Shown: positions 55,201-64,000 of the stretch, piece by piece
Layout: each line of letters begins with the position of its first letter
How positions within the stretch are numbered: the first letter of the stretch is position 1
DNA from: Pyropia yezoensis
Taxonomy: Eukaryota; Rhodophyta; Bangiophyceae; Bangiales; Bangiaceae
Length of the DNA: 64,000 nucleotides
Reading direction: 5' to 3'
Assembly: GCA_009829735.1 (NCBI GenBank)
Contig: CM020618.1
Coordinates: 32,216,894-32,280,893 of the forward strand
The notes under the pieces: model-generated
The model's database searches: none
The model's input: only the letters and a program-made list of their open reading frames with translations
What the model was told of the DNA's origin: nothing
Translations under genes and position numbers: made by a program

Positions 55201-56249
55201 GCGCAAGCGTGGTTTCATGTCCTGTTGCGTGCGCACGAGGCGTGGGGCTGTGTCTTTCGAACGACTATACTCACGTGTACTCCTCGTTGCATTGTTGATG
55301 TGTGTGGTATACTTGCCCATTCTACATGGTCTGTTTTTGTTCCTGGCTGTCTTCTTTCGCCTACCCCTTGCACAGGACAACACCGATGCGCTGTCGCGCG
55401 TTCAGATCCAGATGGGCACCAGCTTGGCATACCCCGTCTCGTCGATGGGCTCTCACGTGAGTTCTGTGCCGAACCATCAGACTCTGAGAACGACGTCGAT
55501 GAAGACACGCTCCCTCGTGGCCCTCTGCGGCTCATTTGGCTACGAGCTGGACCCCCGCAATCTGACCACGGAGGAGCTGGCCGAGATTCGGCGGTATATT
55601 GAGCTCCACAAGATGCTCTCCCCCATTGTCATCAAGGGCGATATGTACCGCATGTGGAGTCCGTTCACTTCCGATTCTGCGGCGTGGATGTTCGTGTCAC
55701 AAGACAAGGTGGACGCCGTGGCGATTGCGGTCAACCTTCGCCGCGAGGTCGGCCGCCTGCTCCCCCGCCTCACGCTGCGGGGCCTGTCTCCCAACAAGGT
55801 TTACGAGGTTGAGGAGCTGTGCCCGGGCCACGTTGTCCGCAACATTGACACAGGCGCCATCGACTTCGACTCCAGCGGTGTCTACCAGTTTGGGACGCCG
55901 CTGCGGATGAGCGGCAGGGCGCTGTGTTCTGCGGGGCTGCCGGTACGTCTGGGTACTCCTTCTTGTGGCGGGTTTGTGACACGTGGGTCTTGTCTATGCT
56001 GCTCTTTCTGGCAGGCGATGCGTGGTGCCCGCTGTGGTGGGTGGATGTGTGTTTTATGGGTGCCCTTTGGGCATGTTGCCCCTGTGCGTATCGTAATGCG
56101 GCTTCTAATCCACCGCCCTTCTCCTGTTGACCGGCCGCTCGCTCGGTTCCTCTGCCATGTGCTTACTCGACGGCGCCCCTCTATCTCAGGTCAAGTTCCT
56201 GTTTGACGCCGACAGCGTCATCTACTCGATCAAGGCCATTGCGGGCTAG
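52267..56249 (+). CDS. GH36 alpha-galactosidase (four exons)
   Basis: Exons 52267-54293, 54472-55105, 55376-55942 and 56190-56249 give 1095 residues. Every intron starts GTACGT and ends CAG. Splicing restores 'VLLNTWEAAYFNV', 'PQIWTSDNTDAL' and 'GLPVKFLFDAD'. Visible GH36 features: an N-terminal beta-sandwich (ISWDARKRVFRLRGKDSLYVF, LEHLYWG; later SSRGASSHQFNPF), a catalytic barrel with VLDDGWFG, 'FGIWMEPEM', nucleophile Asp818 in KWDMNR and acid/base Asp888 in SDNTD (70 residues apart, as in characterised members), 'GSHVSSVPNHQ' and 'GSFGYELDP'. An Ala/Ser/Thr-rich insert (about residues 235-385) splits the N-domain, making it longer than the usual ~720. No signal peptide, so probably cytosolic. 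If the host is a red alga, floridoside is the likely substrate. Confidence 0.93.
54294..54471 (+). other. Intron 1 of the GH36 gene
   Basis: 178 bp, GTACGT...GGGCAG. Removing it rebuilds a split Trp codon in LLNTW-EAAYF. Confidence 0.9.
55106..55375 (+). other. Intron 2 of the GH36 gene
   Basis: 270 bp, GTACGT...GCACAG, phase 0. It lies exactly before the codon of the acid/base Asp. Confidence 0.9.
55943..56189 (+). other. Intron 3 of the GH36 gene
   Basis: 247 bp, GTACGT...TCTCAG, phase 0. It is followed by a 60-bp last exon ending in TAG at 56247-56249. Confidence 0.88.
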
Positions 56250-57021
56250 GATGCGCCTGCCAACGGAGGCGGGGCTGGAAACCTGTTCCCCCCACTCTTG
56301 CTGTCTTTCTCTGTGTGAGGCATGTTGCCTTTGCTACCCTAGGTTCTAGATTGGACCGCTGCGCCCGCGCGTAGGAGGCAATGTCAGTTTCCGGACGGGT
56401 TGATGAGCTCTCGTCGGCACGCGTGTCTTCGAGTGACGGCCTGCAACCAGCGCACGTCGACAAAAAGTCTCGCTCTTGTTTTTGGCTGTTGCTCGCGCCG
56501 CCCACTACCTGCCCGTGACAGTGGTGTATGCATGTATGGTGTCCAGAGGTCATGTGCTGGTGACGCATGCACCTGTTGGGCGCGAGAGGCGTGGCGGGCG
56601 GGGGAAGGGGCACCGGCCACCTCTCGGGTGGGGTCCATTGTCGAGGCGAAACGACAGCGGGTCCATTGTCAGGGCGAAGCGACAGTGGGGTCCATTTGTC
56701 GGGGCGAAGCCACAGTGGGGTCCATTGTCGGGGCGAAGCGACAGTGGGGATACGCTGCGGCGACCCGCGCGCCCCCCACCGAGGCCGGTTCCCCCAGAGA
56801 ACAGGGCAGTCAGAGTTTATCGTACAGTACTGTACATACATACATTGAACGCGCGCACGAGGAGCGCCGAGCATACCCAGCACCGCCACGCACACGGAGG
56901 TCAGCCGACACCACCGCCGGCGGCACCCGTCGACCGCCCTGTGTCCGACCTGCGCCCGCCATCCCCGCACCCCGCCCCGTCCTTCTACCACCGACCCATT
57001 GCGCACGGCCGCCCGCCGCGC
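56250..57021. other. Spacer between convergent GH36 and amidase-like genes
   Basis: Contains the GH36 3' flank, a minisatellite at 56632-56748 and lower-GC sequence. No gene recognised. Confidence 0.5.
56632..56748. repeat. Minisatellite, four ~28-30-bp units
   Basis: The unit GGTCCATTGTCGGGGCGAAG plus CGACAGTGG starts near 56632, 56660, 56689 and 56719 with few mismatches. Confidence 0.85.
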
Positions 57022-59691
57022 TCAGGCCGCCTCCAGATCTGGCCCCGACCGGTACGCCGTCGGGATGCGGAGGGCGCGGCGCCAGGCGGTGGCGGCCCAG
57101 GTGAGTAGCTCCTCCCCCGCAGCCTCGTCCACCGACGCGTCCTCGTCGGTGCCACGGCAGACGCGCACCAGCCTGGTGCGCTCGGTGGGGACCGCCGCAG
57201 CCGGCAGTTGGCGCGCAAGGGGGGCGAGGGGCCCTTTCCGCCCGCCGCCTCGACCGTGAGCACTGCCCCTCCCGTCCGCGGCGCCCCCGCAACTGCCATA
57301 CGCCGTCGAGCGGGGCGACACGGGCGACACGGGCGGCGTACCAGCGGCGAGCGGTGGCAGCAGCCCGTCCTCATCGGCGGCAGACAACTCAGCTGCTGCC
57401 CCATCCAGCCCCCTCTCCCCCAACGGGGCGGTCTCCCAACCCCCGCCGCCCGCCCCGCCCCGGGCCGTGCCGCCCACCTCCCCCCGCGGGGACGCAAGCC
57501 CCCCACCCCCCACAGCGAGGCCGTCAAGCGCCACGGGCCGTGCGTCAAACGCAACGGCGGCCTCAACTTCCGCCATGGCCGCCAGGACCGCCTCGTCCCG
57601 CCACGGCCTGCCGGCCAGCTGCACGCCCACCGGCAAGCCCGCGGCGGCGCCCACCGCCCGTGCCGCCGAGCGGTGGAGGGCGTCGGGGCGGCCCCCACGG
57701 CGGCCGCCGCGGCGCATCCCCCACGACGCGGGCGGCGGCGGCGCGTCGGCCGCGACGAGCCGCACCGGTACCACCCCCGACGGCACGTCGAGGAGGGAAA
57801 ATAGGGCGGAAAAGAGGAATGCGCCAAACAGGCCCACCCCGCCGTGGCCCACCCGCGGGGCGGGGATGCCCACGGGGGGGAGGAGCAGCACGTCCACCCG
57901 AGCGGCGGCCATGGCTGCCGCCAGCGCCGACCGCAGGCGGTCGCGGCGGGCGGCGAGCGCGCCCGACCGCGCCTCGTCCAGGCCTGTGTTAAGGCCCTGC
58001 AGCAACAGCGCTGGGGTGGTGCGACGGAGGACATGCCGCAGCGTCCACGCCGCCGCGTGGCGGAGGGGGCGGGGGAGCCGCGCGAGGCCACGGGCGACCA
58101 GGGGGAGCGGCGCCGACGGCGCGCCGCCATTGGCACCGCCGCCCGGCTCGCCGCCCACCCCAGCCGTTGCAGGTGGGGGTAGCGCGGCAGCCCCCACCCC
58201 CCTCTCAGCACTTCGCGGCAGACGCACCCCCCCCGACGCAAGAGCCGACGCGGGCACCCCCCCACCACGGGCGGCTGCCGCGTCGGTAGCGGACGAGCCG
58301 ACCAGCTCCTCCGTCACCTCCTCAACGCCCGCGCTGGTGAGGAGCGACGCGAACAGCGGCACCGCGTCGACCACCCCAAATGGCAGCACAAACGGCACGC
58401 GCTCGTGGCCACGGGCGGCCAAACCGGCGGCCGCATCAGATAGCGCCGCCGCCACCTCGGGGTGGGGAGAGAAGCGCACCACCGTGTCCTCGTCGCCCCG
58501 CAGCAACGCCACGCGCAGTCGGGGTGGGGGGGGGGGACCGCCCCTGCCCGGCGTGCCCCCGCCAACGCGGGAACGGCGGGGGGTACCGCCGCCCGTGGCG
58601 CCGACGCCCGCCCTCCCCTCTCGCTGCCCCTGCTGACGGCTCACACTGCCAGTGGCGTCTGCGTCACCGTCCTCATCGGTGTCGGCGTCAACGTCAGCGT
58701 CCACGCCCGCTTCGTCGGGCCGCCGAAATGGGAGTGGCGGCACCAGCGGGTCCGCCACCCCCACTACCCGCACGTCGGTCATCGCGGCGAGCGCCAGCCG
58801 CAGGTCACCCACCCGACGCGCCACACACCCAACCGCCACTGGGGGCAGCCCGCCCGCGGCGGCCGCGGCAGCCACCCCCCCGCCACCCCCCACCGGGCGG
58901 AGGGCCCCCCGCGCGCTCACCCGCCCGCCCGTCGGCCGAAACGCGGCGACGCCACAAAAGTGGGGCGCCACCCGCAGGGCGCCGCCCACGTCAGCCGCCA
59001 CGTGGAGGCACCCCCCGCCCAGCGCCGCAAGCGCCGCCGCCCCGCCCGCCCCCCCGCCGGCCAGGCGGTCGGGCGCCCACGGGTTGGCGGCTGCCCCCCA
59101 AATGGGCGACACCCCCGTCGCGGGCGCCAGCCCCCCCCCCGCGTCGTTGCTCTTGGCCACCACCACCGCCCCCGCCGCGCGGAGCGCCGCCACCGACGGC
59201 GCGTCAACGGGGGCGGGCGCAAAGCACCGGCGCGCCTGGCCGAGGGTGCTGTCCATGCCCGCCACGCCGACGGCGTCGCCAACGGTGATGGGCACCCCAT
59301 GGAGGGGCCCCACCGTCCGGCCCGTCGCGGCCTGGTACTCGTCGAGGGAACGGGCACGGAGGAGGGCGTCGAGGAAGCACTCGTCCGTCACCGCCCCAGT
59401 CGCGTCGGCCGCCCACCGGGCGCGCACCACCGCCGCCGCGACGGCGGCGGCGGCGGTCAGGCGGCCACCCGCAATCGCCGCGGCGGTCGCCGTCGCCGAC
59501 GCGTCGGCTATCGGCGCCGAGTCGCACAGGGACAGCGGAAAGTCAAGGATGGCCTCGCGGGAGGAGCGGAGCTTGTGACGCAGCAGCCGCCGCCGCCGGG
59601 CAGCGGCGAGGGAGCGCGACGACGCCGCCACCGCCACCGCGATGAGGGTGGGGAGGAGGAAGAGGGCCGCCAGGAGGATCCAGAGGAGCAT
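57022..59691 (-). CDS. FAAH-like amidase-signature protein lacking catalytic residues (pseudoenzyme)
   Basis: 889 residues from the ATG at 59691 (context GCCACCATG). Residues 1-24 form a membrane anchor followed by a basic stretch (ARRRRLLRHK), as in fatty-acid amide hydrolases. The amidase-signature fold is clear: 'GPLHGVPITVGDAVGVAGMDSTLG', 'ANPWAPDRLAGGGAGG', 'ADVGGALRVAPHFCGVAAFRPTGGR', and late 'AAGLPVGVQLAGRPWRDEAVLAAM'. The family's catalytic Lys is Gly138, the cis-Ser pair is Gly214-Ala215, and the Ser nucleophile of GGS is Ala238, so amide hydrolysis is not expected. An acidic insert (about residues 330-370), Gly-rich linkers and a ~170-residue C-terminal extension enlarge it over the usual ~580. 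Role unknown: possibly lipid-amide binding or scaffolding. Confidence 0.8.
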   Translation of the reverse strand: MLLWILLAALFLLPTLIAVAVAASSRSLAAARRRRLLRHKLRSSREAILDFPLSLCDSAPIADASATATAAAIAGGRLTAAAAVAAAVVRARWAADATGAVTDECFLDALLRARSLDEYQAATGRTVGPLHGVPITVGDAVGVAGMDSTLGQARRCFAPAPVDAPSVAALRAAGAVVVAKSNDAGGGLAPATGVSPIWGAAANPWAPDRLAGGGAGGAAALAALGGGCLHVAADVGGALRVAPHFCGVAAFRPTGGRVSARGALRPVGGGGGVAAAAAAGGLPPVAVGCVARRVGDLRLALAAMTDVRVVGVADPLVPPLPFRRPDEAGVDADVDADTDEDGDADATGSVSRQQGQREGRAGVGATGGGTPRRSRVGGGTPGRGGPPPPPRLRVALLRGDEDTVVRFSPHPEVAAALSDAAAGLAARGHERVPFVLPFGVVDAVPLFASLLTSAGVEEVTEELVGSSATDAAAARGGGVPASALASGGVRLPRSAERGVGAAALPPPATAGVGGEPGGGANGGAPSAPLPLVARGLARLPRPLRHAAAWTLRHVLRRTTPALLLQGLNTGLDEARSGALAARRDRLRSALAAAMAAARVDVLLLPPVGIPAPRVGHGGVGLFGAFLFSALFSLLDVPSGVVPVRLVAADAPPPPASWGMRRGGRRGGRPDALHRSAARAVGAAAGLPVGVQLAGRPWRDEAVLAAMAEVEAAVAFDARPVALDGLAVGGGGLASPRGEVGGTARGGAGGGGWETAPLGERGLDGAAAELSAADEDGLLPPLAAGTPPVSPVSPRSTAYGSCGGAADGRGSAHGRGGGRKGPLAPLARQLPAAAVPTERTRLVRVCRGTDEDASVDEAAGEELLTWAATAWRRALRIPTAYRSGPDLEAA

Positions 59692-60426
59692 GGTGGCATG
59701 CCGTGCGGGGGGGAGATAAATGAAGGGGGGGGCGAAGCGGCGCGGGGGCGACGCCGCGGGGAGCGCCGGGCCAGAGGGTGGACGACCGGCAAGGAGAGAG
59801 GACGATTCGGGAGTTGGGCAAGCGCTCCCCTCTTTGAACCACCCGGCGGAACGGTCGACGGTGGCGGCCGGGGACGGCACCGCCGCCAGAGGCGCGCGGC
59901 CGGGAAAGCGATGCGCCGCCGGCGGATGGGCGGAGAGCGACCGCGGGCCCGGCGTCACCCCACGGTGCTCGCCGAGCTCCGCCTCTCGTGGTAGTGGGGG
60001 GGCGGTGGGGTATGGTGGCGAAGACGGCTGGCACCCCCCCACAGGCGCAGGAGGAGGGGCGGCAGCGAGCCGAGGCGCGTGACAAAACGGCACCACGTTT
60101 GCAAAGATTCAAAACGGCTCTCTCATCTAGACGCGACGCTGCAGGCGCCACGTTGCGCTTCCGCCGGTGTCTGCAGTCAGAGACTTCTTTGTTCTCTTTG
60201 TATCTGCGTCTGGTTCGACAAACGCACCTCGTGTACGAGCCTGGGGAGGGAGGCGCGCGCGCGGGTAGGGGCCCGCACATGGACTGTAATCGCCACGTGG
60301 CTCGGATGAGGCAGCAGTCTACAGCCGGCGAGGTGCTGCCGTCGCGGGCCGCGTGCCGCCGGGCGGCCGCCGTGGCCGTCGGCAGCACCCGCCGGTGCCA
60401 ACGGCGGTCGGGGCTGCCCCGGAGAA

Positions 60427-60469
<43 letters not shown>

Positions 60470-61179
60470 CGGTGGGGACGCCCCCGCAAAGACGCCCGCC
60501 CAGGCCACCGACCGCGGCGTGCTCCGCGGGGGGATAGAAAACGGAACCAGTGCGCCCCGAGAGGACAGGTGAGGGAAGGAGTACGCTCTCGCGGCATGGC
60601 CGTCATCACCAGGGCCCAGGAGACCCTGTCGGCGAGAGCGAGAGAAGGGGGAAGACCACCGGGAAAGGGACCCACGTAGAGGAGGGGGCAACTCCCCCCC
60701 ACGGCACGGTCAAAGTGCGCCGCAGTGGCACCGCCACCGGTCCCCCGAGTCTCGTGGTGGCGCGCGGGCCGTCGCGACGAGTGCCGGCAGGCACTGCCCC
60801 CTTCCCCGCTGCCCCAACAGGAGGTCCCGCGCCGTGCCGCCATGCTGCGGTTGGCCCGAAGGGCGCCCCCAACCCCCATGCACTCGACCCCCATCCACAC
60901 GACGACCTCCAAGGCACACCCCTTCCCGAGCAGTTCCCTCACGGCAACGAGCCGGCAACGAGCCGGCACCTCCGGCGCCGCCGCCCACGCCCTGTCCATC
61001 ACAAATGACGCCCCGCCCGCCCCGTGACGCCCCCACAGGACGCGGCGCCCATCTCCAGCGAGGCACAAGCAAAGCAATCAGGAAAACCGCGCCCGTGCCC
61101 CTTCCCCTCCTGCCCCTCCCCTTCCACCCACCCACCCCGCCCGTCAACCCCCCCCGGGGGTGGGGGCCCCCACCCTCCC
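59692..61179. other. Upstream flank of the amidase-like gene
   Basis: A lower-GC island at about 60080-60240, then (GGC)n at 60427-60475 and GC-rich sequence. No gene recognised. Confidence 0.45.
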
Positions 61180-61437
61180 CTACCCCCCCCCCGCGATCAC
61201 CGCCGCCCGCCGTGTCACCTCCCCCACCAGCCACTCAAAGCCGTCGGCCACCCCCTCCCCCGTCAGGCCACTCGCTGCCGTCACGCGGATGGCGCCCCAG
61301 CGGCTGGGCGACGCCGGGGTGCCCCCCCCCCCCCCTGCGCCGCCACCGCCGCCACCGTCCCCACCGTCCCCACCGCCACCGCCGCCAGGCGGGAGGCCCA
61401 GCGCCGCCTCAACGGCGGCAACGCCCCCGCGCCCGGC
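61180..61437 (-). pseudogene. Arf/Arl-type small GTPase, last exon (rest not found)
   Basis: The minus strand reads 'GVAAVEAALGLP', a poly-Gly segment, then 'WGAIRVTAASGLTGEGVADGFEWLVGEV' to a stop at 61180. The W.I...A..LTGEG..DGF.WL signature is the C-terminal G5 region of Arf/Arl GTPases. A 'tgtgtag' acceptor directly precedes the homologous part (about 61438). The poly-Gly insert of about 25 residues sits where Arf proteins have a short loop. I found no GDAAGKT, DVGGQ or NKxD exon on this strand up to the RACK1 gene, so this is either the 3' end of a gene with unrecognised exons or a fragment. Confidence 0.5.
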
Positions 61438-61459
61438 GGCTACACATATATGTTTCACG

Positions 61460-63011
61460 CAGGTGGCGCGCGGATCATCCCGGCAACGACCGCCAGACCG
61501 CGTCGCGTGCAGTCTTTTGCGGAGGCCGCTCCCCGAACCTCACGGCCGCGTGCTCGTCCGGGCGCCGCCCAGCGGATGCGTGTCCCGAGGCGTAGCGCTG
61601 ATCGAGTCCCCAGCCACGCGGGGGTGGCGGGTCGTGTGGGGCGGGGCGTCCCCCCCCCCCCTCCCCTCCCCCTCCCCTATCCCACCCGCCAGGCGATCCC
61701 CCGCCTCCGTCCCGCCCTCTGCCACCAAACGGCGGGCAGCGGAGCGGCCGCTCCGCGCGGGGGGTGGGGACGGGCGTGCGCGGCTGGGGTCGTGGGCTGC
61801 TTGCCATTCCCCTCTGCCCGTTGTCAATCGGTTCTTGGGGGGAGGGGGAAGCGGGGGAGGGGGGTGGGGGTGGTGGCGGGTGTGCAGGCTGGCTGGCAGA
61901 CGCTTTTGCATGCAGGTTGGGGTTGGTAGCGTGGCACGTATCGTAGTGGGTGGCTGTGCTGCAGCCGTGGGGGGAGTGGGTGGGGGGGAGGCGATGCGGG
62001 TGGGGGATGAGGGGGTTGTGGGAGTTGAGGCGGAGGTGGCACGCTCCCCCCCGCCGCTGCTGTGTGTAGAGGTGGTGGTGGTGGTGGTGGTGGTGGCGGT
62101 GGTGCTGGTTCTGGTGGCGGCGGTAGTGGTGGTGGTCACGCCGGCAGGTGGTGGAGGAGCTGGCATTGGGGGGGGAGTTGGGAGGGTGGAGGCATTGACC
62201 GGCAGGTGGGAGAATGGGCAGGTGGACCGAGGCATGGAGGAGGTCAAGGGGGGGGAGATGAGGGACGGTGGTGGCATGGTCCGGCAGCCGGGGTAGACGG
62301 GCAGGTGGTCAGAGGCAGGGGGAGGACAAGGGGTGGGGGAGGGGAGAGGGGAACGCTGCTGTTTTGGGCTGGGGGCCGGCTGGTGGGGCGGGGCACGGCC
62401 ATGCGCCAAAGGCGGGGGGGGAGCCGGTCTGCGCCCCGTTACACGGGGCACCGCTGCGTCAGGGGCAGTGGCCGCGTCTGCCGACTCCGCCTCTGTCCCA
62501 CGGGGGATGTCGGCGGGCGGCGCCGCTGGAGAGACGTCTCAGTCACATCCCCTTCGCGAGCCTACAAGGCGGCGGAGGAGCAACGTCCCTGCGCCCCTGC
62601 CGCGGCCACCGCGCGCGTTGCTGCGCCCGACGCCGCTGCCGCCGTCGGCGGCTGCCTCGTCCGGCGCCCAAGCACCGGTTCTTCTTCTTTGCCTCGTAAT
62701 TTTTGTGCCCCTTGGCCTACCCCACCACCTCTCCCTGCCTCTTCCCTCCCACCCCCGCTCGTCATCTTCGCCACCAAGAGGCACCCCAGCAGCCTCTCTT
62801 CAGTCGGTCCGTGCCCCCCCCGGCGGCGTCGCCCCCCCCCCCCCCCACGCCGCCCGCACCACCCGCGTCAAGCTGGTCACCCCAAACACGTCCGTCACCA
62901 CCGCCTCTCCATGTGCTGCCACCCCGATCTTCACACGCCGCCATTCATCGCCCTGTACCGCCCGCACCAGCCACCGTCTGTTGCCCTCTTTTCCTACCCA
63001 GACTCGCCATC
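61460..63011. other. Upstream flank of RACK1
   Basis: GC-rich sequence with a GTG/GGT repeat at 62069-62135. No gene recognised. The last 300 bp before the RACK1 ATG are pyrimidine-rich, a plausible promoter/5' UTR. Confidence 0.4.
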
Positions 63012-63560
63012 ATGTCGGAGACTCTGGGTCTCCGCGGTTACCTCAAGGGCCATGGCGGGTGGGTGACGTCGCTCGCCACCACCCTGGACAACAGCGACGT
63101 GCTGCTCTCCGCGTCGCGCGACAAGACGGTCATTATGTGGCAGCTGACGCGCGATGGCAAGGACAACTCGTACGGGTACTCCAAGCGGGCCCTCCACGGC
63201 CACTCCCACTTTGTGTCGGACGGCCAGTTTGCGCTGTCTGCGTCGTGGGACCACACGCTGCGGCTGTGGGACCTTGCGACGGGTCTGACGACGCGCCGCT
63301 TTGTGGGCCACACCAAGGATAAGCTGTCGGTGGCCTTCTCTGCGGACAACCGCCAGATCGTGTCGTCGTCGCGGGACAAGACGATCAAGCTGTGGAACAC
63401 CCTCGGCGAGTGCAAGTACTCGATCCAGGAGGAGGACCATACCGAGTGGGTGTCGTGCGTGCGCTTCTCCCCGTCGACGGCCAACCCGCTGATTGTGTCG
63501 TGCGGGTGGGACAAGCTGGTCAAGGTGTGGAACCTGACCAACTGCAAGCTCACCAGCAGG
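63012..63560 (+). pseudogene. RACK1: RACK1-like WD40 protein, truncated
   Basis: RACK1 is the seven-bladed WD40 scaffold on the 40S ribosomal subunit. The ATG at 63012 gives [24 protein letters not shown], '[16 protein letters not shown]', '[12 protein letters not shown]', 'RRFVGHTKD', '[19 protein letters not shown]', '[10 protein letters not shown]' and '[20 protein letters not shown]'. Similarity stops after NCKL (63551) and blades 5-7 are missing; the following sequence instead fits a minus-strand gene. Six residues usual between 'HFVSD' and 'GQFALS' are absent, consistent with an 18-bp deletion between TCGGAC repeats. Normally invariant positions are also altered (GHTKDKL for GHTKDVL, VSSSRD for VSGSRD). 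It is either a broken paralogue or the edge of an assembly chimera. A downstream intron is less likely, as no GT donor sits at the junction. Confidence 0.85.
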
Positions 63561-63561
63561 A

Positions 63562-64000
63562 TGGCCACCGACGAGGCCGCCGTGGGGTGGGCGGCAGCAA
63601 ACGTCGCGGGCAGGCCGCCGGGGTGCGCAATGGCACGGACAAACGCCCACGCGGCCACCTCACCCACCCCCCCCCCCGCCACCGCCGCCGCCACCGCCGC
63701 CACCGCCGCCTCCACCGCGTGGGCGGCGCCAACCACCCGCAAGGCGGCCGCCGACGTTGCGACGGCGGCGGACGCGGGGGGAGGTACGCCGGCAGATGGG
63801 GACGACGCCCACCACGGCCGGCCGCCAAAGACGGCGCCCAGAACTGCTGCGCGGGGGGCGGCCAGGGCGGGTGGGATGGCGGCGGGGGGGGTGACCGTGA
63901 GGGCGGTCCAGATGAGGAGGGTGGCGACGATAATCCACGGCGTTGGGCCCAGTGGGAGGAGGGGGGTGGGTAGGCGGGAGCGCCGGTGGCTGAGGGGGGG
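63562..64000 (-). CDS. Partial membrane protein, tentative TMEM254/DUF4499-like
   Basis: One minus-strand frame reads across the window edge: '[21 protein letters not shown]', then '[53 protein letters not shown]'. The H..E...A pattern followed by a W and a 'GG.P' loop resembles small TMEM254-like membrane proteins, with at least three hydrophobic segments. The 5' end lies beyond the window. The frame runs without a stop into RACK1 antisense, so the natural C-terminus appears lost at about 63552-63565. Confidence 0.4.

Overview
The window is a piece of a GC-rich nuclear eukaryotic genome. Evidence: one gene has three spliceosomal introns, LTR and DNA transposons are present, and there is a WD40 RACK1 gene and an Arf-type GTPase exon. 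Homopolymer G/C tracts reach 42 bases, GGC/GCC arrays are common, and host exons are long with extreme GC at third codon positions. The mix best fits a bangiophyte red alga (Porphyra/Pyropia type): a GH36 alpha-galactosidase suits floridoside metabolism, and Hedgehog-type Hint proteins are, as I recall, reported from such algae. This placement is inference; no rRNA or organelle marker is present.

Layout. 1-385 is one copy of a dispersed Cys-motif repeat whose partner lies at 34.23-34.68 kb. 994-2351 is a complete but dead Tc1 element with TIRs and a TA duplication. 2.4-4.7 kb is low-complexity sequence with a short inverted-repeat element. 4765-6111 (minus) encodes a secreted Hedgehog-type Hint protein. 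6.3-9.6 kb has no clear gene but holds a long hairpin, a TIR-flanked segment and a ~128-bp tandem repeat with higher-order structure. 9831-29445 is a PIF/Harbinger transposase gene split by a young Ty3/gypsy chromovirus array (10312-28205). That array has 363-bp LTRs, 5-bp target duplications and two near-identical gag-pol copies around a 500-N gap, plus a long antisense ORF between pol and the 3' LTR. 30-34 kb is extreme GC low-complexity sequence. 36-38.5 kb is a NotI-rich ~140-bp degenerate tandem repeat. 38781-41500 (minus) is a decayed Harbinger Myb/SANT-like ORF. 41.5-47.5 kb is mostly gene-poor with hairpins and a ~209-bp duplication.

Host genes at the right end: a cupin-fold protein (47553-48432, minus, frame disturbed in homopolymers), the four-exon GH36 alpha-galactosidase (52267-56249, plus), a FAAH-like amidase-signature protein lacking all three catalytic residues (57022-59691, minus), an Arf-like GTPase 3' exon (61180-~61437, minus), a truncated RACK1 (63012-~63560, plus), and a partial membrane-protein gene running off the end (minus). 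The amidase and alpha-galactosidase converge; no operon-like linkage is implied. Strongest leads are the antisense ORF of the chromovirus, the pseudo-amidase, the Hint protein and the RACK1 junction.
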